Of a stretch of 64,000 bases of DNA, positions 60,261 through 64,000 are shown in pieces. Source of the stretch: Anaerolineales bacterium (GTDB lineage Bacteria > Chloroflexota > Anaerolineae > Anaerolineales > UBA11858); NCBI GenBank assembly GCA_028278545.1, contig JANQED010000004.1, positions 141,477 through 205,476 of the forward strand, in the 5' to 3' direction. The translations under genes were made by a program, and so were the position numbers. Within the stretch, counting starts at the first letter, position 1. Each line of letters starts with the position of its first letter. Below the pieces are notes generated by a model. That model ran no database searches, was not told the origin of the DNA, and saw nothing but the letters and a program-made list of their open reading frames with translations.

Positions 60261-61469
60261 CTACATCGCGCTCACCAACGCATCCAATGCTTGAGCGACT
60301 TCAACGAGTTTATGGTTATCAATCATATCAGGAGTATCCGCAGGTGTGTGGGCGACAGTGCGCATGAGTTCCGGCATATATTCCGCCGTGAACGCGATGG
60401 ATGGAATCTGGCTTTGCACGAAGATCATGTGGTCGCCGCTGAACCACTGCTCGCCCTGCACAAGTCCACCAAAACCCTCGAAAACGGCTTTCGCTTCTTG
60501 CTCGAACTCGGGGGAACACTCATAGAAAGAGTATGCTGATCCCCCCTTCTTGTAGCCGACGCCGTCCACATTGATTGCTGCGGATATTCTGTTGAAATCA
60601 ATCCCAAACCTATGGATGTAATCCATCTGGCCGCCGGCGCTGTAGTGATCCTCTCCGTTAAGGGCCGCTATTTCGATGCAGTGATCCCCGCGATAACCAG
60701 AGAGCATTTCGGCCAGCAGCAGCAGCACAACGGTGCCAGAAGCGTTATCCGAGGCCCCTGGGGTATTCTCGTATGCGTCGATATGCGCCGTGATGACGAT
60801 CTTCTTTAATGCTTCGGGATTCAAACGCGCGATCACATTGTTTGCGCTCGATGGCAGGCGCGTTCCGTCTATCTGCAGCCGAAACACTTCTCCCTGCTTT
60901 CCGGCAAGCGTCTTTCCAACCGCATCTTTGCAATAGACATTGGGGATGTCGAAATCACCATCCAGGATCAGCGGAAAGGGATCCAACGCCCCGGCCTGTT
61001 CCGGTTTCTTCTCGGTGGCGGTGATGATCCCCGCTGGCTGCTGGCTTTCCAACAGCCCGATGATCTGCTGGTGGTGCGCTGGATTGTAGAACACGAAGTT
61101 CTTGGGCATCAGTTGCTCTGAGCATATCTCCCCGTGCAGCAGCAGGAGCTTGCCTGCGCCATCCGCGTTTTCCAGCTCGCTGATTGTCGAGGCGGCTATC
61201 AGCTCAGCAGCAACATCGCATCCCAAAGAATACGGACTGACGTGTACGTCAAAGGCCTCTTCATTGTGCGTCAATAATGGCTCGCCGCACTGATAATCCA
61301 AACAGTTAAATGGAGAAGTATCGACTTCGAACCCAAAAGATTGTACGGTGCTTGCAAAGAAATCGGCTGCTTCCTGGTTTCCCGGTGAGCCTGTTCGCCG
61401 GTTTGGTTTCACATTGCACAGAGTATCCAAATACATCTGTGATTTCGCTGCAAAGTTATTTATTTCCAC
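60261..61469 (-). CDS. M28-family zinc aminopeptidase-like protein
   Basis: This 402-residue protein has the M28 di-zinc site: ITAHIDAYENTPGASDNASG (His and bridging Asp), LNGEDHYSAGG (acidic catalytic and zinc residues), AINVDGVGYK (Asp) and RTVAHTPADTPDMI (His). A PA-like insert lies between the N-terminus and the catalytic core. There is no signal peptide, so it is probably cytoplasmic. The exact substrate is unknown. Confidence 0.9.
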   Translation of the reverse strand: MEINNFAAKSQMYLDTLCNVKPNRRTGSPGNQEAADFFASTVQSFGFEVDTSPFNCLDYQCGEPLLTHNEEAFDVHVSPYSLGCDVAAELIAASTISELENADGAGKLLLLHGEICSEQLMPKNFVFYNPAHHQQIIGLLESQQPAGIITATEKKPEQAGALDPFPLILDGDFDIPNVYCKDAVGKTLAGKQGEVFRLQIDGTRLPSSANNVIARLNPEALKKIVITAHIDAYENTPGASDNASGTVVLLLLAEMLSGYRGDHCIEIAALNGEDHYSAGGQMDYIHRFGIDFNRISAAINVDGVGYKKGGSAYSFYECSPEFEQEAKAVFEGFGGLVQGEQWFSGDHMIFVQSQIPSIAFTAEYMPELMRTVAHTPADTPDMIDNHKLVEVAQALDALVSAM

Positions 61470-61502
61470 GATCTCTGCCTTCCTGCGTCTGTTTGATGTT
61501 GT

Positions 61503-61575
61503 TGGCAGCCTAACTAGGGTTCATTGCCCGCGGCAAGCCCGGCCAGGCTCGATTTAGGGTGGGCAGCCGTATGCC
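61503..61575 (-). repeat. Dispersed island repeat (R7) with GTTAGGC core
   Basis: Read on the minus strand it runs GGCTGCCCACCC, GAGCCTGGCCGGGCTTG and ends CTAGTTAGGC. GTTAGGC fits GTTRRRY, the integron core-site consensus. It sits between the HigA stop and the M28 start. Confidence 0.5.
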
Positions 61576-61577
61576 AG

Positions 61578-61892
61578 TTATGATGTGCTCACGAAAGGTT
61601 GTTCATACACCTTTACCTCGCGATTGATTCGTTCGCGCAGTTCATCTTCTGCAACTTCAAGGTCATATCTTACCTGTAGGCGCAGCCATACTCCTGCGCT
61701 TGTGCCAAAGTAGCGCGCTAGTCTCATGGCTGTATCCACAGTGACCGCCCTCTTGCCGTTTACGATCTGGCTGATGCGAATCGGTGTCACTCCAATATCT
61801 TTCGCTAACCGATATTGGCTGAGACCTAAAGGTTTCATAAAATCTTCCAGCAGCACTTCGCCGGGATGAATGGGGGGGAGTCTCTCTTCCAT
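61578..61892 (-). CDS. higA: HigA-like antitoxin
   Basis: This 104-residue antitoxin begins with the HigA signature PPIHPGEVLLEDFMKPLGLS, then the helix-turn-helix YRLAKDIGVTPIRISQIVNG. YFGTSAGVWLRLQ follows. The toxin gene lies 10 nt upstream, the normal toxin-first order. It should repress the pair and neutralise HigB. Confidence 0.93.
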   Translation of the reverse strand: MEERLPPIHPGEVLLEDFMKPLGLSQYRLAKDIGVTPIRISQIVNGKRAVTVDTAMRLARYFGTSAGVWLRLQVRYDLEVAEDELRERINREVKVYEQPFVSTS

Positions 61893-61902
61893 AATTTTTC
61901 TC

Positions 61903-62187
61903 TCAAGAATGGTAATCTACGATTTCTACTTCTTTGGCGGAGTCATCACGCCATGCAAAACATATTCGCCACTGATCATTGATACGAATACTATATTGCC
62001 CTGCTCGGTCGCCCGATAGTTTTTCGAGACGATTCCCAGGGGGCGCTCGCAAATCCTGAATATCTTCCGCATCATGTAAATAGAGCAACTTACGACGGGC
62101 AGTCCTCTGAATATCTCTCGGCAGCTTCCTTGAAACTTGACCCTGAAATATCTTTTCGGCTTCTTTGGATGCGAAGGATTCAATCAT
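61903..62187 (-). CDS. higB: HigB-like RelE/ParE-fold toxin
   Basis: This 94-residue mRNA-cleaving toxin of the plasmid-maintenance type has IQRTARRKLLYLHDAEDIQD, PPGNRLEKLSGDRAGQYSIRIN and DQWRICFAW. The -10 box ends at 62194 and the ATG is at 62187, so the transcript is probably leaderless. Confidence 0.93.
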   Translation of the reverse strand: MIESFASKEAEKIFQGQVSRKLPRDIQRTARRKLLYLHDAEDIQDLRAPPGNRLEKLSGDRAGQYSIRINDQWRICFAWRDDSAKEVEIVDYHS

Positions 62188-62193
62188 CGGAAA

Positions 62194-62222
62194 ATATTAT
62201 CATTTCTCGATAGTATCGTCAA
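62194..62222 (-). promoter_or_regulatory. Promoter of higBA
   Basis: On the minus strand TTGACG and TAATAT are separated by 17 nt. The expected start of transcription coincides with the HigB start codon. Confidence 0.75.
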
Positions 62223-62285
62223 GCAACACCAATCAATATTGTCTGTTCCGTCCCCCATTCTTCTAGTAACTTAGCCGCCTACAGC

Positions 62286-62340
62286 GGCGTTGCCCTCACC
62301 CAATCGCGAAATCTCGCGCCGCACCCCCAAAGTCGCTCGC
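62286..62340 (-). repeat. Dispersed island repeat (R5)
   Basis: On the minus strand GCGACTTTGGGGGTGCGGCG, then CGAGATTTCGCGATTGGG. It shares the GGGG..GCGGCGC core with 42546-42597 and the CGCGATT segment with 59856-59932. Confidence 0.6.
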
Positions 62341-62348
62341 CCGCGGGG

Positions 62349-63131
62349 TCAGCCCCCGACAATTTCTCGAAGATTCCACAATTGCTCTCGTAATGCTTCC
62401 CGGTCCCGAAAATACTCCAACGTCACCATCTTCGGATCGCTCCTCCCCAGCACCCACTTCAAGATCGCATAATCTTCGGCTTGCAGCGACTCATGGGCAT
62501 CCCGGAGATATCCTTCCTTTTCCCTTGCGCCGCTCACATGCACTTGCTCTACCCTTGCGAGGGGTAATTTGTTCAAATACTCATGGATATCCATCCCCTG
62601 GAAGCCCGCTGCTACGCGCGCATGGGCGATATCCAATAGAAGACCTGAATCAGCAGCTTCAACGATCTCTGTGATGATGTCTGGGTCCGCGGCATAGGCA
62701 TATTTCGCGCCCGGTAAGGATGGCAAGTTTTCGAGGATGATCGGCACATCCACAGCCGCCTTGACTCTCTCGAGGGCGCGCAGAAAATCTCTTCTTGTTC
62801 GATGATGCTTGGACGGGTTCAAATTCCAACCCCATAGCGAATTAAGCAAATAGACATGAAATGGCAGAATTTCGATGTGCACAGAGACCCATCGGCTTTG
62901 CGTACACGCCTGATATTCCCCTAATCGCTTGAGCGATCTGGGCCAATAACGCACTCGCGAGATAAAACTGCCCGCATGAAAATGGAACTCCCAGCCTGGC
63001 AACTCAGTCTGAAATCCCTTTATTTCCTTAGGGGAAAACCACGGGCCGACCTCGATGCCGTCAATCGGGGCCTCATCAGCGCGGATGAGCGCTACCAGAG
63101 CTTTGGAGTAACTTGCTGTCAGTTGAACCAT
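62349..63131 (-). CDS. DUF692/MNIO-like TIM-barrel protein
   Basis: This 260-residue protein resembles multinuclear non-haem iron oxidases (MNIO, DUF692) or the wider sugar-isomerase-like TIM barrels. Metal-ligand candidates are HFHAGS, ILENLPS (Glu), LLLDIAHARV (Asp and His), VEQVHVSGAREK (His), RDAHES (Asp/His) and VTLEYFRD (Glu). In MNIO enzymes these positions bind iron and modify ribosomal peptides. No precursor peptide gene or partner (DUF2063-like) was found next to it. The identification is moderate. Confidence 0.6.
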   Translation of the reverse strand: MVQLTASYSKALVALIRADEAPIDGIEVGPWFSPKEIKGFQTELPGWEFHFHAGSFISRVRYWPRSLKRLGEYQACTQSRWVSVHIEILPFHVYLLNSLWGWNLNPSKHHRTRRDFLRALERVKAAVDVPIILENLPSLPGAKYAYAADPDIITEIVEAADSGLLLDIAHARVAAGFQGMDIHEYLNKLPLARVEQVHVSGAREKEGYLRDAHESLQAEDYAILKWVLGRSDPKMVTLEYFRDREALREQLWNLREIVGG

Positions 63132-63188
63132 CGATCAAAACCTAACTACATAATCACGCCGCAAAAAATTTGCTGCCAGACCCAATAC

Positions 63189-63216
63189 AGCATAGCATAA
63201 AACCCCTTCCCGTCAA
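63189..63216 (-). promoter_or_regulatory. Conserved promoter element, copy 4
   Basis: On the minus strand TTGACG and TATGCT are separated by 16 nt, with GGAAGGGGTTTTATGC between. It drives the DUF692-like gene with a leader of about 51 nt. Confidence 0.8.
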
Positions 63217-63270
63217 GCAAAGTGCGGCCCCCTTGCCCTCCAGGTTGCGCCTCCGTTGAAATCAGCACCC

Positions 63271-63346
63271 TCCACTACCCAATATCCACTATCCAATATC
63301 TAACCTCCAACCTCCAATCTCCAATTTCTAATATCCAACCTCCAAA
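63271..63346. repeat. CCAAT/CTCC low-complexity tract
   Basis: Tandem units of AATATCCACTATCC and CCAACCTCCAATCTCC. The same tract occurs at 23653-23703. Confidence 0.7.
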
Positions 63347-63352
63347 AAACCC

Positions 63353-63380
63353 TTGACAGCCATCGCGAAACCAGTATAAT
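63353..63380 (+). promoter_or_regulatory. rRNA operon promoter P1
   Basis: TTGACA (63353-63358) and TATAAT (63375-63380) are both perfect consensus, with a 16-nt spacer. Confidence 0.9.
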
Positions 63381-63511
63381 TCCCCGCTGTCGAACACAAC
63401 ACCAGATCTAGCCCCGCAGCTAGCCGGGCAGATCGCTCAAAACCGAATAGGCGCTCCATGTGCCGATATCAAGAGAACGGGTGTCGGTGCTATCTTTGTG
63501 TCTCAAGAACC

Positions 63512-63540
63512 TTGACAAGCTGGAGCGGTGTTGATACAAT
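63512..63540 (+). promoter_or_regulatory. rRNA operon promoter P2
   Basis: TTGACA (63512-63517) and TACAAT (63535-63540) have a 17-nt spacer. It lies about 120 nt before the 16S gene. AACCTTGACAA recurs at 63565 without a -10, probably a leader element. Confidence 0.75.
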
Positions 63541-63631
63541 CGACGATTGTCCATAAATACAGAACCTTGACAACTGAAGAGTGACAGCAAGCAAAAAGCC
63601 TAGTCAATTTCAAGTAAGTCTCACGTAAATC

Positions 63632-64000
<369 letters not shown>

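Noticed and set aside
42530..63200. CRISPR array
   Set aside because: The recurring repeats are longer, degenerate, widely spaced and between genes. There are no regular spacers and no cas genes.

Overview
The window looks like a piece of a chromosome from a mesophilic member of the Chloroflexota, most likely class Anaerolineae. The 16S rRNA 5' part at the right end has an Anaerolineae-like V1-V2 region. The gene style also fits: FHA-ABC fusions, a TopA with an N-terminal zinc-ribbon-like domain, QueG/reductive-dehalogenase-like Fe-S proteins, and pyruvate:ferredoxin oxidoreductase beside a dihydroorotate-dehydrogenase-like protein. Core genes are GC-rich (about 55-60 %). Several accessory patches are clearly AT-richer. 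The taxon is an inference; no database was searched.

Layout, left to right. 1-7.9 kb: the end of a CDF cation exporter, a receiver/roadblock protein ending in a dead IS200-type transposase fold, DNA polymerase I, and a large TPR protein. 8-12.2 kb: an LGFP-like lipoprotein, a thioesterase/HAD-phosphatase pair, and a membrane LuxR-type regulator. 12.5-17.2 kb (accessory): two paralogous secreted proteins, an ArsR-type regulator, a glycosyltransferase-like protein and an orphan NDP-hexose 2,3-dehydratase homologue. 17.3-23.5 kb: a triple-FHA ABCG-type transporter, a ketol-acid-reductoisomerase homologue missing key residues, and an orphan amino-acid-type substrate-binding protein. 23.7-28.1 kb: a partner-switching module with two RsbU-like phosphatases, an RsbW-like kinase and an RsbV-like STAS protein, but no sigma factor. 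28.4-41.5 kb is housekeeping: dgt, greA, topA, manC, dprA, rimM, khpA, rpsP and ffh, then tRNA-Ser, tRNA-Ser, tRNA-Arg, surE and a response regulator. The ffh-rpsP-khpA-rimM order is a conserved translation/secretion operon.

41.6-49.7 kb is an accessory island read mostly rightward. It has an APH-like kinase, small membrane and hydrolase genes, a TetR-controlled QueG-like Fe-S protein, a PAS sensor and two toxin-antitoxin pairs. 50-55 kb holds pyruvate:ferredoxin oxidoreductase and its DHODH-like partner. 55.1-63.2 kb is a second accessory island read leftward. It has a fused ATPase-TOPRIM protein resembling the PARIS anti-phage system, an NTF2-like protein, a B12/radical SAM protein, a cytochrome b561-like protein, an M28 peptidase, a HigBA pair and a DUF692-like enzyme. 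The rRNA operon starts at about 63.35 kb with two promoters.

The most interesting signals are these. Related GC-rich repeats separate single-gene units in both islands, like integron cassettes without a visible integrase. One 28-bp promoter, conserved even in its spacer, is present four times in front of unrelated accessory genes. The domesticated transposase fold, the single-chain PARIS-like protein, the His/Lys-less KARI homologue, and ribosomal protein S16 with a long acidic repetitive tail complete the list.
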